Assembly: GCF_030063195.1 (NCBI RefSeq)
Contig: NZ_JASISS010000010.1
Span: forward strand, 1-64,000
Source: Cryobacterium sp. PH31-AA6
GTDB lineage: Bacteria; Actinomycetota; Actinomycetes; Actinomycetales; Microbacteriaceae
DNA: 64,000 nt
Reading direction: 5' to 3'
Shown here piece after piece: positions 24,731-33,021 of the stretch. The position numbers and the translations under genes were made by a program. Within the stretch, counting starts at the first letter, position 1. Each line of letters opens with the position of its first letter. Below the pieces are notes generated by a model. The model did no database searches. It was not told the origin of the DNA and was given only the letters and a program-made list of their open reading frames with translations.

Positions 24731-24933
24731 GGGTCTCGACGGGCTCGACCACCGGGAGCGGGTCTCGACGGGCTCGACCACCGGGACCGGGTCTCGACGG
24801 GCTCGACCACCAGGAACGGGTCTCGACGGGCTCGACCACCAGGGGCGGGTCTCGACGGGCTCGACCACCAGGACCGGGTCTCGACGGGCTCGACCACCAG
24901 GACCGGGTCTCGACGGGCTCGACCACCGGGAGC
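24731..24933. repeat. Seven tandem 29-bp hairpin units
   Basis: Units begin at 24,731, 24,760, 24,789, 24,818, 24,847, 24,876 and 24,905, each starting gggtctcgacgggctcgacc and differing only in the last few bases. The core is GGTC-TCGACGGGCTC-GACC. The array fills the gap between the HNH gene and the convergent kinase gene. No unique spacers are present, so it is not CRISPR. Confidence 0.95.
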
Positions 24934-24949
24934 GGGGCGGGCGACCGGG

Positions 24950-27367
24950 TCAGGCCTCGCGGAGGACTCCGTCCGGGGTGATCACCAGGAGCCGGTTGTC
25001 GCGGGCCTCGATGACGATGGAGGCGATGGTCGGCCGGTCGGTGGGCAACACCCGGGCGGTCAGGCTTCCGGATTCGAGGGCGTTGAGCTGGTCGGCCACG
25101 GCCGCGGCGACCTCGGCGACCCGGACGGGCGGGTGGTCACCACTGTCGTCGAGCAGGGTCACGAGCACCCCGCGCAGCCGCGCGGCCCGGGCGGCGGCGA
25201 CCAGCGGCTCCACGAACAGGGCCCGGGCACGCATCGCGTCACGCAGGGTGGCCTCGACGCGCAGGCACTCCGCCCGCATCTCGGAGTGGATTTCGTCGGA
25301 TCGAGCGAGACGCTCGAGGGTCGGCCGGCACAACACGTTCACCCGGGCCAACTGGGATTCACGCTCCTCGATCGCCGCGACCGCGGTCGCGGCGGCGGCA
25401 CCGCTCAGGGCGCGGGCCCGGTTCAGCCCGGCCAGAATGATCGACGATCGTTTGAGCCCCACCGCGAAGAGGGTGCCGGCCAGCAGCGTACCGGCGTGAC
25501 GCACGACGAGCAGCACGCCATCGACGACGGTGAGACCGTGCCTGAGCGCCCAACCGATCGTGATCGCGGACATGATCAGGTAGCCGATCCAGGCGAGGCC
25601 TTCACGACCCCGCACGGCGAGCACGACCAGGAGCAGGGTGATCGCGCCGAGGTACCAGTGCCCGAACGGGGTGCCCTGCACGGCCGTCATCGGGTAGGAC
25701 ACGAGCACGGCCCCCGCCGAAGAGAGGGCGACCACGGCCAGGGTGACGGTGCGGGGCAGGCGGTCGTCCCCCGATCGGGAGATCAGGATGGCTGCCGCCG
25801 ACACCGCGACGAATCCGGCGATCTCCCAGGGGAGCCCGAAGAGCGGCTCGTGGTCGCCGAAGGCCAGCAGGGCATGAACGCCGATGAACATGACGAGGAT
25901 GGCGAGGGACAGTCGCCTCGGGAGCCGCACGACGGTGCGCGGTGCGAGCTCCTCGATCGACTCGGCGTCGGCGGGAGTGGGCGGTGCGTCTGGGCTCGAC
26001 AGGGTCGACCACCGGGGCAGGGTCGGTGAGTCTGGTCTCGACAGGCTCGACCACCGAGGCAGGGTCGGTGCGTCTGGGCTCGACAGGGTCGATCGCCGGG
26101 GCCGGCTGGGCCGCAGGGGGAGGTGAGGTTCGGGGGTCCACGAGACCTCGACCTCGGTGCCGATGCCGGGCCGGGACTGCACGGTTGCCGCGCCTCCCGA
26201 CACCCGTTGCATTCGGCCGACGATGCTCTGAGCAATCCCGAGCCGTTCGCCGGGTACGAGCGCCGGGTCGAAGCCCACCCCGTCATCGTGCACGACCACC
26301 CCGATCCCGCCGCTGCGCGCCTGCACGGTGACCGTGCGCACCACGCCGGTGCCGGCCGCCTCGACCGAGTTGCGCAGGGCCTCCCCCACGGCACCGAGCA
26401 GCGCGGTCACCGCCACGGCCGGCACGCGCAGGCCCTCGCCGAGTTCGCCGTGCACGAGCGCGTCCGGCGACAATTCGATGGTGAGCTGCTCCAGCCGACG
26501 GGCCACCTCGGGGCCGGGGAGCGACGCAGTGGACCGCGGCACCCGAATGGCATCGAGGCGGTCGAGGGTCGAGGCCGCGTGACGGGCCAGGGTCTCGGTG
26601 GGGATGCCGCCACGTCCGGCCATCAGCAGGGTCGAGATGACGCTGTCGTGCACGAGCGCGTCGATGGTGAGCCGCTCCCGTTTGCGCGCGAGCCCGGCCG
26701 CCCGCACGGCCAGGGCGGCGCGGGAGATCCGTGCGGTGTCGTCGACCCGCACGGCGCCGCGCCGGGACATGATCGTCAGGCCGACGAACACGCTGATTAC
26801 GAGCAGTGCGTAGAGCGAATCCTCGATCCCGACCAGCACCGGATGCGGGTCGGCAGACGTCGCGGCGCGAAGGATCCCGCTGAGCGTGCAGACGAGCACG
26901 GTGTAGCCCCAGCCGATGCGATCCCGGGTGGCCGCGGCGACCGCAACGGCCGGAATGCCGGTCAGCGAGATGACCCAGGGGATGTCCGCCCCGGCGGGGA
27001 GCGGCTCGGCCCGCACGACCAGCCAGAACCCGAGGAGGACCAGGAAGATGACGCCCTCGGTCACGGCGAGCGCGCGGAGCAGGCGCACCGGCGCCCAGCT
27101 GGCCAGGATGCCGATCAGCACGGGGACACCGAAGACGAGCAGCCACCCGGCCAGCGCGAGGCCGGGCACGGCCGGCCAGGCCTGTGCCCGGAACGTGTCG
27201 AGGCTGAGCAGCCCGAAGACGAAGCCGGTGGGGCCGGTGGCGGTGCAGAGCACGCGCAACTGGCGCTCGGTTGCGGTCCGCCCGGCGGCGTCGTGGAGCC
27301 GGGGCGCGCGGCGCGGCTTCGGGGCGCGGCTCGGCTTCGGCGACCGCACGGCCTGCCCTGCGCTCAC
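24950..27367 (-). CDS. Double-module membrane sensor histidine kinase
   Basis: An 805-residue protein (GTG start). Module 1: membrane helices (about 45-200), an H-box ERLTIDALVHDSVISTLLM with the acceptor His, and an HATPase domain with N-box GEALRNSVEAA and G1 box VVHDDGVGFD. A repeat-derived linker follows (RWSSLSRPDSPTLP and variants). Module 2: a second membrane block (about 490-650) and a C-terminal region ending in ITPDGVLREA, without recognisable ATP-binding boxes. The response regulator gene precedes it with a 4-base GTGA overlap, so the two form a two-component pair. The signal is unknown. The architecture corresponds to the two separate genes at 29,034-31,753 joined into one. Confidence 0.82.
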   Translation of the reverse strand: MSAGQAVRSPKPSRAPKPRRAPRLHDAAGRTATERQLRVLCTATGPTGFVFGLLSLDTFRAQAWPAVPGLALAGWLLVFGVPVLIGILASWAPVRLLRALAVTEGVIFLVLLGFWLVVRAEPLPAGADIPWVISLTGIPAVAVAAATRDRIGWGYTVLVCTLSGILRAATSADPHPVLVGIEDSLYALLVISVFVGLTIMSRRGAVRVDDTARISRAALAVRAAGLARKRERLTIDALVHDSVISTLLMAGRGGIPTETLARHAASTLDRLDAIRVPRSTASLPGPEVARRLEQLTIELSPDALVHGELGEGLRVPAVAVTALLGAVGEALRNSVEAAGTGVVRTVTVQARSGGIGVVVHDDGVGFDPALVPGERLGIAQSIVGRMQRVSGGAATVQSRPGIGTEVEVSWTPEPHLPLRPSRPRRSTLSSPDAPTLPRWSSLSRPDSPTLPRWSTLSSPDAPPTPADAESIEELAPRTVVRLPRRLSLAILVMFIGVHALLAFGDHEPLFGLPWEIAGFVAVSAAAILISRSGDDRLPRTVTLAVVALSSAGAVLVSYPMTAVQGTPFGHWYLGAITLLLVVLAVRGREGLAWIGYLIMSAITIGWALRHGLTVVDGVLLVVRHAGTLLAGTLFAVGLKRSSIILAGLNRARALSGAAAATAVAAIEERESQLARVNVLCRPTLERLARSDEIHSEMRAECLRVEATLRDAMRARALFVEPLVAAARAARLRGVLVTLLDDSGDHPPVRVAEVAAAVADQLNALESGSLTARVLPTDRPTIASIVIEARDNRLLVITPDGVLREA
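25992..26110. repeat. Three 42-bp hairpin-repeat units inside the kinase gene
   Basis: Units start at 25,992, 26,034 and 26,076 (42-base period). The middle one is GGTC-TCGACAGGCTC-GACC. The outer two have GGGC at the left arm and are degenerate. They encode the RWSSLSRPDSPTLP-type linker between the kinase's two modules. Confidence 0.85.
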
Positions 27368-28017
27368 GGTTGTCCGGGAATCGGCAGGATGCCGTCTTCC
27401 AGAGCCCGCTTGTAGAGGTCGATCTTCGTGTTGGCGGGGCGCCCGACCCGCTCGTACTTCGACCGCACCCGGCGGATGTAGTCGATCACGGTGAGCTCGG
27501 ACAGCCCCGTCTGCGACGCCACCAGCGGCGCCTTCGCGCCGGCGGCGTAGAGGGAGAGCACCTGGCGTTCGCGTGGGCTCAGCCCCGCGTCGGCCAGGTC
27601 AGGGTCGCCGTCGAGGGCCGCGGCCCACTCGGTTGAGGCGATCGTGTCCCCCGTTGCCGCCCGGCGCACCGCGTCGAGCAACACAACACTGGGTTCGGAT
27701 TTGCGCACGACGCCGAGCACCCCACTGCGGGCGGCGGCCCGCATCAGCAGGGCGTCATCGCCGGCCGTGAAGGCGAGCACCGCGGCGTTCGTCGCCCGAA
27801 GCCGGTCGACGTTACTGGTGACGGTGGAGCCGTCGGACAGCCGGAGGTCGAGGATCACCAGGTCGATGCCGTTCGCGTGCGCCGGCGAGGCCAGCAGCTC
27901 GGAGACGGTGGCGACGGTGGCCACAACATGGATCTCCAGAATGGTGGAGAACAAATCGGCGAAGCCACGAGCCACGATTTCGTGGTCATCGATCAACGCG
28001 ACTCGAAAGCGAGTCAT
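27364..28017 (-). CDS. LuxR/NarL-family response regulator
   Basis: A 217-residue protein. The receiver domain has the acidic pair VALIDDHEIV (10-11), phospho-acceptor Asp in LVILDLRLSDG, Thr in AFTAGDD and Lys in VVRKSEP. The C-terminal LuxR-type helix-turn-helix is LSPRERQVLSLYAAGAKAPLVASQTGLSELTVIDYIRRVRSKY. Its stop overlaps the kinase start (GTGA), so it is the cognate regulator. Targets are unknown. It is probably transcribed from the 335-base region upstream. Confidence 0.92.
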   Translation of the reverse strand: MTRFRVALIDDHEIVARGFADLFSTILEIHVVATVATVSELLASPAHANGIDLVILDLRLSDGSTVTSNVDRLRATNAAVLAFTAGDDALLMRAAARSGVLGVVRKSEPSVVLLDAVRRAATGDTIASTEWAAALDGDPDLADAGLSPRERQVLSLYAAGAKAPLVASQTGLSELTVIDYIRRVRSKYERVGRPANTKIDLYKRALEDGILPIPGQP

Positions 28018-28352
28018 ATTCGTACTTTCGTCGGGGGTTTTTCTGGACCTGCCTAGACGAGTGTGACATGTCCGCGACCATTCCGACAGCGTTTACCCCC
28101 GGACTGGTGCCCTAAGAAATGACGGCTGGCCAGAGCGTTTTCAGCCTCGTATGGTGTAAACCGGGGGAAACCACTGGGGGGTTGGTGGGGCGCTCTCCAC
28201 CCGGCGGCACCACGTGCGGTCGGGCGTGCTGAGCGCCCCGCTCAGTATTCGGGTGCGACAGAACACCGCGATCCGTCCGGCGCTCCTCGTCGGCGCGCGT
28301 CGGGTCGGTCTCGCGTCGGGTCGGTCTCGCGTCGGCGCAGTCACGCGTCGGG
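28018..28352. repeat. Intergenic region with 16-bp tandem repeats
   Basis: There is no gene. Near its right end four 16-base units of the form cgcgtcgggtcggtct begin at 28,295, 28,311, 28,327 and 28,343. The third is altered and the last runs into the 3' end of the thymidine kinase gene. The left part should contain the promoter of the response regulator operon, but no clear boxes were identified. Confidence 0.7.
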
Positions 28353-28979
28353 TCAGGCGTCGCCGCGCCGGCGGTTGTTGAGCACGCCGCCGCTCTCTTC
28401 GAGGTAACAGGAACCGCAGAGCGACTCGTAGGTCACCTCGGCGCCGTCAATGGCGACCTGATCGCCGTCGAAGACGAAGACGCCGTCGATCTTGCGCCCG
28501 TTGAACACGGCCTTGCGCCCGCAGCGGCAGATCGTCTTCAGCTCCTCCAGGCTGTGCGCCACCTCGAGCAGCCGGCGGCTGCCCGGAAAGGCGACGGTCT
28601 GAAAGTCGGTGCGGATGCCGTAGGCCAGCACCGGGATGTTCTCGAGGATCGCGATCCGGAGCAGATCGTCGACCTGCGGCTCGGTGAGGAACTGGGCCTC
28701 GTCCACGAGCAGGCAACTGACGTCGAGACCGGAGTCGCCGAGCACCCGCGCGCGGTGCTCGCCGAAGATGCTGAAGGCATCCGCCTCGGGGGTGAGCAGA
28801 AAATCGACGCCACGGGTGACGCCGAGCCGGGAGAGGATGCCGCGGTCGCCCTTGGTATCGACCGACGGCTTCGCCAGCAGCACCTTGTGCCCGCGCTCCT
28901 CATAGTTGTAGGCGGCCTGGAGCATGGAGGTGCTCTTGCCGCTGTTCATCGCCCCGTATCGGAAGTACAGTTTTGCCAC
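28353..28979 (-). CDS. tdk: Thymidine kinase
   Basis: A 208-residue type II thymidine kinase that phosphorylates thymidine in the salvage pathway. The P-loop is FRYGAMNSGKSTSML (6-20), Walker B VSCLLVDEAQFLT, and the zinc-binding lasso region includes ICRCGRKAVF and ESLCGSCYLEE with four Cys. The length is normal. It stands alone, and its 3' end overlaps the last 16-bp repeat unit. Confidence 0.95.
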   Translation of the reverse strand: MAKLYFRYGAMNSGKSTSMLQAAYNYEERGHKVLLAKPSVDTKGDRGILSRLGVTRGVDFLLTPEADAFSIFGEHRARVLGDSGLDVSCLLVDEAQFLTEPQVDDLLRIAILENIPVLAYGIRTDFQTVAFPGSRRLLEVAHSLEELKTICRCGRKAVFNGRKIDGVFVFDGDQVAIDGAEVTYESLCGSCYLEESGGVLNNRRRGDA

Positions 28980-29033
28980 TGCTACGAACCCCGCCCCTCG
29001 GCCTGTGGCGCCGATTCCGGCGCCAAACCTAAC

Positions 29034-30383
29034 TCAGCGTACTGGCCCCAGGGCGCGCCGGATGCCGGACGGCCCCCGCTCGTCATCGAACTCGAGCATC
29101 AGCAGCGGCCGCCGCGCCGACACCCGCACCCGGCCGAAGACCATGCGCAGCACGCCGAGGTAGGGGCGAAGCAGCCGACGCAGCCTCCGCTCCGGCAGGT
29201 CGATGCCGACCTGGATGGTGACGGTGGCGACCCGACGTTCCCGGGCGGCGAGTTCGGCGACCGGGGCAATCGGCCCCGTCGTCACGGCAACGGGTCCGGG
29301 CGGGGGCACCGGGGCCGTCGCCGGGCCGGCCGACCCGGTCGGGGCGCGGCCGACCCGGTCCAGAAGTGCGCGGCGTCGGGCATCCGTGCCGTCGGCGACC
29401 TGCACGACCAGACTGCACGGGTCGAATCCGCGGGCCGAGCAGAGCACCCCGATCAGGACCCCGATCGCTGCCCGCTGGTCGTCGTTGAAGGCGGCGGCCC
29501 GATGCTCCGGGTCGGCCACGACGAGCAGCGGGATCGCGCCGCGTTCCACCAGGACCGCTCGTTCGCGGTCGACGACAGTATCCAGCCAGGTCTTGTCCAT
29601 GTCGCGCACGAGTTCCTTGCGCAGTGCGCCCGCCAACTCGCCGGCCCGGGCGATGTCGGCCCGGCTGACCTCGCCGTGCTCGAGCACCCCGCTGAGGAGC
29701 GGGAAGACGCCGGCACCGAGGTCCTCCCACTGCCGCTCGACCATGGCGCGGACCACCTGGCCCCTGCTCTCCTCGGCGCGAGCAGTGATGGCACGGCGGG
29801 CGTCCGCCTGCCAGGCCAACAGCAGCGCCACGATGCGGCGGGAGTACGCGGCGGCGGCGAGTGCGGGTGCCAGCACCTGGGTGATCGTCACCACCACGTG
29901 CACCATCACCGGCACGGCAAGGCTGAGGGAGGGCGCCTGGACCGCGGTGACCGCCGCGACAACCGCGGCCGCCGCGACCCCGGAGAGGGCGATCTCCCGC
30001 CACGGCCGGTAGGGCGCGAGGGCGAGCAGGAGGAGGCCGATGCAGAGCGGACCGAAGTCGTCCTGGACCCGAGTGTTGTAGCCCCACCGCGCCGCCTGGT
30101 CGAGGAGGTGCGCGGAGACGGCGAGACCGATCATGATCAGGTGCAGGGGCCGGTCGAACGGTGCGTGGTCGGGGCGGCTCGCCGCGACGAGGGTGCCGGC
30201 GGCGGCGGCGGACGCCACGATGGCGAGTACGGAGAGCAACGGCGACTGGATCTGGCCGGCCTGCCGCACCGTGGTGGTCACCGTGTAGCCGACCACGATC
30301 AGAGCGACGACCGGCGCGAGCGGCCAGGCGGCGAGGGCGCCGAGCGGGTCGAGTCGCTGTTGGGTGAGGGGGGGCGGCATCAT
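29034..30383 (-). CDS. Membrane protein, partner of the split kinase-like pair
   Basis: A 449-residue protein with six or more N-terminal membrane helices (to about 185) and a cytoplasmic part (RAITARAEESRGQVVRAMVERQWEDLGAG...) that lacks clear H-, N- or G-boxes. It overlaps the upstream kinase-like gene as ATGA. Its helix layout and the arginine-rich region after the helices resemble the second module of the 805-residue kinase at 24,950-27,367. I infer a partner or receptor subunit for the upstream protein; no enzymatic activity can be claimed. Confidence 0.6.
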   Translation of the reverse strand: MMPPPLTQQRLDPLGALAAWPLAPVVALIVVGYTVTTTVRQAGQIQSPLLSVLAIVASAAAAGTLVAASRPDHAPFDRPLHLIMIGLAVSAHLLDQAARWGYNTRVQDDFGPLCIGLLLLALAPYRPWREIALSGVAAAAVVAAVTAVQAPSLSLAVPVMVHVVVTITQVLAPALAAAAYSRRIVALLLAWQADARRAITARAEESRGQVVRAMVERQWEDLGAGVFPLLSGVLEHGEVSRADIARAGELAGALRKELVRDMDKTWLDTVVDRERAVLVERGAIPLLVVADPEHRAAAFNDDQRAAIGVLIGVLCSARGFDPCSLVVQVADGTDARRRALLDRVGRAPTGSAGPATAPVPPPGPVAVTTGPIAPVAELAARERRVATVTIQVGIDLPERRLRRLLRPYLGVLRMVFGRVRVSARRPLLMLEFDDERGPSGIRRALGPVR

Positions 30384-31753
30384 CGCGGGGCCTGGCCGTC
30401 TCGGGCGGGGGCGGTGGCAGGGTCGGCGGCGGGGATCTCGACAAGCTCGATCACCGAGGGGTCGATCACCGAGGGGTCGATCACCGAGGGGTCGGCGGCG
30501 GGGATCTCGACAAGCTCGATCACCGAGGGATCGATCACCGAGGGGTCGATCACCGGGGCGGTGTCGGCGGCGGGCACACTCAACAGCACCGAGGTGCCCG
30601 CGTCCGGGCGGGTCAGGACGGTCACCGAGCCGCCGAGCCGCTCGATCCGGCGGCGCACGGCCTGGCGAAGGCCAAGCCGGTCCGCACCGGCCTCCGCCTC
30701 CGTGAAGCCGCGGCCGGCATCCATCACCATCACCGAGATGGTGGCGTCATCGGCGCCGATATCGACCTCCGCCGAGACGATTCCGGCGTGCAGGATGACG
30801 TTGATCAGGCACTGCTGCACGGCCAGCCCGAGCTCGCGGTCGGTGCCGGCGTCGAGTCGGCCGAGCGCGGACCGGTCACCGGTGACATCGACGACGAGGC
30901 CGCGGTCGCGGCAGCGTTCGACGGCGGCATAGACCTCGCTGCCGAGCCAGGCATCCACCCCCGGAGGTCGACCGACGCTGCGGGCGTCGGCGTCGGCCAG
31001 CCAGTCGGTGCCGCGCAGGGTGAGCAGGGCGGCACGGAGGCTGCCGGCCAGATTGTCGCTGAGCGGCCCGGCGTGGGCCCGGGACAGGGCGACCAACTCG
31101 TTGAGGGTGGTGTCCTGATTGAGTTCCAGTGCACGCTGTTCGAGATCCTGGCGAAGCAACATGGACTGTTCGGCCTGCACCGCCCGGTGGATCGCGGATT
31201 GTGCCGCCCCGTGCGGGCGGCGGGTCGACCCGGCGAGAAGGAGCACGGCCACGAGGAACAGGTAGGCGGAGACGGTGAACACATCGGGGAGGTAGGCGAC
31301 CTCCGTATGCACGGCGCCGAGCACGGTGACACTCTCGGCCAGGACGAATCCGGCGGTGCTCCAGAGCACGCCGGTGAGCGCGCTGGCGCCCGCACCGCCG
31401 ACCATGATCAGCGCCAGCTTGGGCAGCGCGATGAGGAAGATGTTCGAGGCGGGGAAGATCCCGGGCAGGCCCAGCACGGCGACCGTGTAGAGATAGGTGC
31501 CGCCGCCGCCGACCACGAGGTAGACCACGGTCAACAGCACGGTATGCCGAAGGCTGAGGGCCACCAGCACCCCGGCCATGGCGAGCACGGCCAGAACCGC
31601 GATCCAGAGTCCGCTCGACCTGAAGGAGACGCCCAGGGCAAGGGCCGACACCACGGCGCCGAGGAGGCAGGTGAGCGCGAACCAGTGCGATGCCCGCGAG
31701 AGCGCACGGCTGAGGACCGGTTCGACCAGGTGATCGGGCAAGCCCAGCGTCAT
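30380..31753 (-). CDS. Histidine-kinase-like membrane protein with degenerate H-box
   Basis: A 457-residue protein. It has membrane helices to about 195, then a helix ELNQDTTLNELVALSRAH that aligns with the H-box of the other kinase (LVHDSVISTLLM) but has Gln in place of His. An HATPase-like domain follows with CLINVILHAG and G1 box VMDAGRGF. The C-terminus is made of repeat DNA read as VIDPSVIELVEIPAAD, twice. The ATG at 31,753 is chosen because gaggagg lies just upstream; a longer frame reaches 31,786. It may bind ATP but is unlikely to autophosphorylate at the usual site. No response regulator is adjacent. Confidence 0.75.
   Translation of the reverse strand: MTLGLPDHLVEPVLSRALSRASHWFALTCLLGAVVSALALGVSFRSSGLWIAVLAVLAMAGVLVALSLRHTVLLTVVYLVVGGGGTYLYTVAVLGLPGIFPASNIFLIALPKLALIMVGGAGASALTGVLWSTAGFVLAESVTVLGAVHTEVAYLPDVFTVSAYLFLVAVLLLAGSTRRPHGAAQSAIHRAVQAEQSMLLRQDLEQRALELNQDTTLNELVALSRAHAGPLSDNLAGSLRAALLTLRGTDWLADADARSVGRPPGVDAWLGSEVYAAVERCRDRGLVVDVTGDRSALGRLDAGTDRELGLAVQQCLINVILHAGIVSAEVDIGADDATISVMVMDAGRGFTEAEAGADRLGLRQAVRRRIERLGGSVTVLTRPDAGTSVLLSVPAADTAPVIDPSVIDPSVIELVEIPAADPSVIDPSVIDPSVIELVEIPAADPATAPARDGQAPR
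30431..30560. repeat. Hairpin repeats at the 3' end of the kinase-like gene
   Basis: GATC-TCGACAAGCTC-GATC hairpins start near 30,434 and 30,503 (69-base period), each followed by two or three gatcaccgagggg units. Both stem arms have changed from GGTC/GACC to GATC/GATC together. In frame they give VIDPSVIELVEI. Confidence 0.85.
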
Positions 31754-31849
31754 CGCTTCCTCCTCTGCATTGGTCGAGTATCTCATTGCGGCGCGGAACG
31801 CGGCGGACCACTTCGCCGGGTGGGCGGCGCTGAGGCGGGGCCGGCCGGG

Positions 31850-32926
31850 TCAGAAAAGCGTGGGCGCCAACTCCGGCGGGAGCTCCTCCGCGATCAGGGA
31901 CCGGCGGGTGCGGGCGGCGGCGACGGGGCGGGCGAGCGCGCTCGAGCGCACTCCGCCGGTCGCCGGATCTTCCTCGCCGCGCTCGAGGCCGTGCGCACGG
32001 ATCAGCGGTTTGATTCTTGCCGCGAGCCAGATGCGGTACTCCTTCGGGGCATAGGCGCCCGTGGCGTACAACTCCCGGTACCGCGGCATCAGTTCGGGGT
32101 GGTCGCGGTCCAGCCAGTGCAGGTACCAGTCCTTGACCCCGGGGTGCAGGTGCAGCGCCGTGTACATGATGTTCGACGCGCCGGCCGCCTTCGCCTGGCG
32201 CAGTGCGGAATCCAGGTGCGCCTTCGTGTCGGTCAGGAACGGCAGGATCGGCATCATGAACACCGAACAGTCCAGTCCCTGCTCGCGCACCGCGGTCACC
32301 GTGGCCAGGCGGGCCGTGGTGGACGGGGTGCCAGGCTCGACCGCGTGCTGCAGCTCGTCGTCGTAGATGGCGATGGACATGGCCAGGTCCACCGGCACGA
32401 TCTCGCTCGCCTCGACGAGCAGGTCGAGGTCACGGCGGAGGAGCGTTCCCTTGGTGAGGATCGACAGCGGAGTACCGGACTGTGCGAGTGCCGCGATGAT
32501 GCCCGGCATCAGCCGGTAGCGCCCCTCGGCCCGCTGGTACGGGTCGGTATTCGTGCCGAGGGCCACCGGATGCCTGCCCCACGTCGGCTTCGCCAGTTCC
32601 TTGCGGAGCACCTCGGCCACGTTGACCTTGACGATGATCTCGTTGTCGAAGTCCTTGCCGGAGTCCAGATCGAGGTAGGTGTGGGTGGGCCGAGCAAAAC
32701 AGTAGGAGCACGCGTGAGAGCAGCCCCGGTAGGGGTTGATGGTCCAGCCGAACGGCATCGCGCTCTGGCCCGGTACCCGGTTGAGCGCGGATTTGGCCAG
32801 CACCTCGTGGAAGGTGATGCCGGCGAACTCCGGCGTGCGCACGCTGCGCACGAGGTTGTTCAGGCGGGCCAGTCCGGGCAGAGCGCCGGTCTGCTCCGTG
32901 CTCAGTTCCTGCGCGCTCCACCTCAT
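31850..32926 (-). CDS. Rv2578c-family radical SAM protein (SOS-controlled)
   Basis: A 358-residue radical SAM enzyme. The 4Fe-4S motif is PYRGCSHACSYCFAR (Cys69, Cys73, Cys76), followed by LGTNTDPYQRAEGRYRLMPG and LTKGTLLRRD, features of the SPL-like/Rv2578c family. The reaction is not established; relatives include spore photoproduct lyase-type DNA repair enzymes. I choose the ATG at 32,926 (MRWSAQELS) because a perfect SOS box lies at 32,935-32,950, eight bases upstream; the longer frame to 32,944 would put the start inside the box. LexA control supports a role in DNA damage. The C-terminal tail (RRSLIAEELPPELAPTLF) is Arg/Pro-rich. Confidence 0.88.
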   Translation of the reverse strand: MRWSAQELSTEQTGALPGLARLNNLVRSVRTPEFAGITFHEVLAKSALNRVPGQSAMPFGWTINPYRGCSHACSYCFARPTHTYLDLDSGKDFDNEIIVKVNVAEVLRKELAKPTWGRHPVALGTNTDPYQRAEGRYRLMPGIIAALAQSGTPLSILTKGTLLRRDLDLLVEASEIVPVDLAMSIAIYDDELQHAVEPGTPSTTARLATVTAVREQGLDCSVFMMPILPFLTDTKAHLDSALRQAKAAGASNIMYTALHLHPGVKDWYLHWLDRDHPELMPRYRELYATGAYAPKEYRIWLAARIKPLIRAHGLERGEEDPATGGVRSSALARPVAAARTRRSLIAEELPPELAPTLF

Positions 32927-32934
32927 GCACACAT

Positions 32935-32950
32935 TCGAACACACGTTCGA
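32935..32950. promoter_or_regulatory. LexA SOS box
   Basis: TCGAAC-ACAC-GTTCGA is a perfect palindrome and matches the actinobacterial/Gram-positive SOS box consensus (CGAACRNNNGTTYG). It sits immediately upstream of the radical SAM start codon, so LexA binding would block transcription of that gene. Confidence 0.9.
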
Positions 32951-33021
32951 GCATTAATCAAGCAGCCAGCCGAGCTCTGGCCGCCGTCGGTCCGGGCGCG
33001 CGACGCGGCGCGGCCGGACCC

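Noticed and set aside
24731..24933. CRISPR array (29-bp period)
   Set aside because: Units are contiguous with no unique spacers and no cas genes; it is a tandem hairpin repeat.
28554..30932. 792-residue plus-strand open frame
   Set aside because: Antisense to thymidine kinase and the membrane genes; Arg/Gly/His-rich, no motifs, typical third-position GC artefact.
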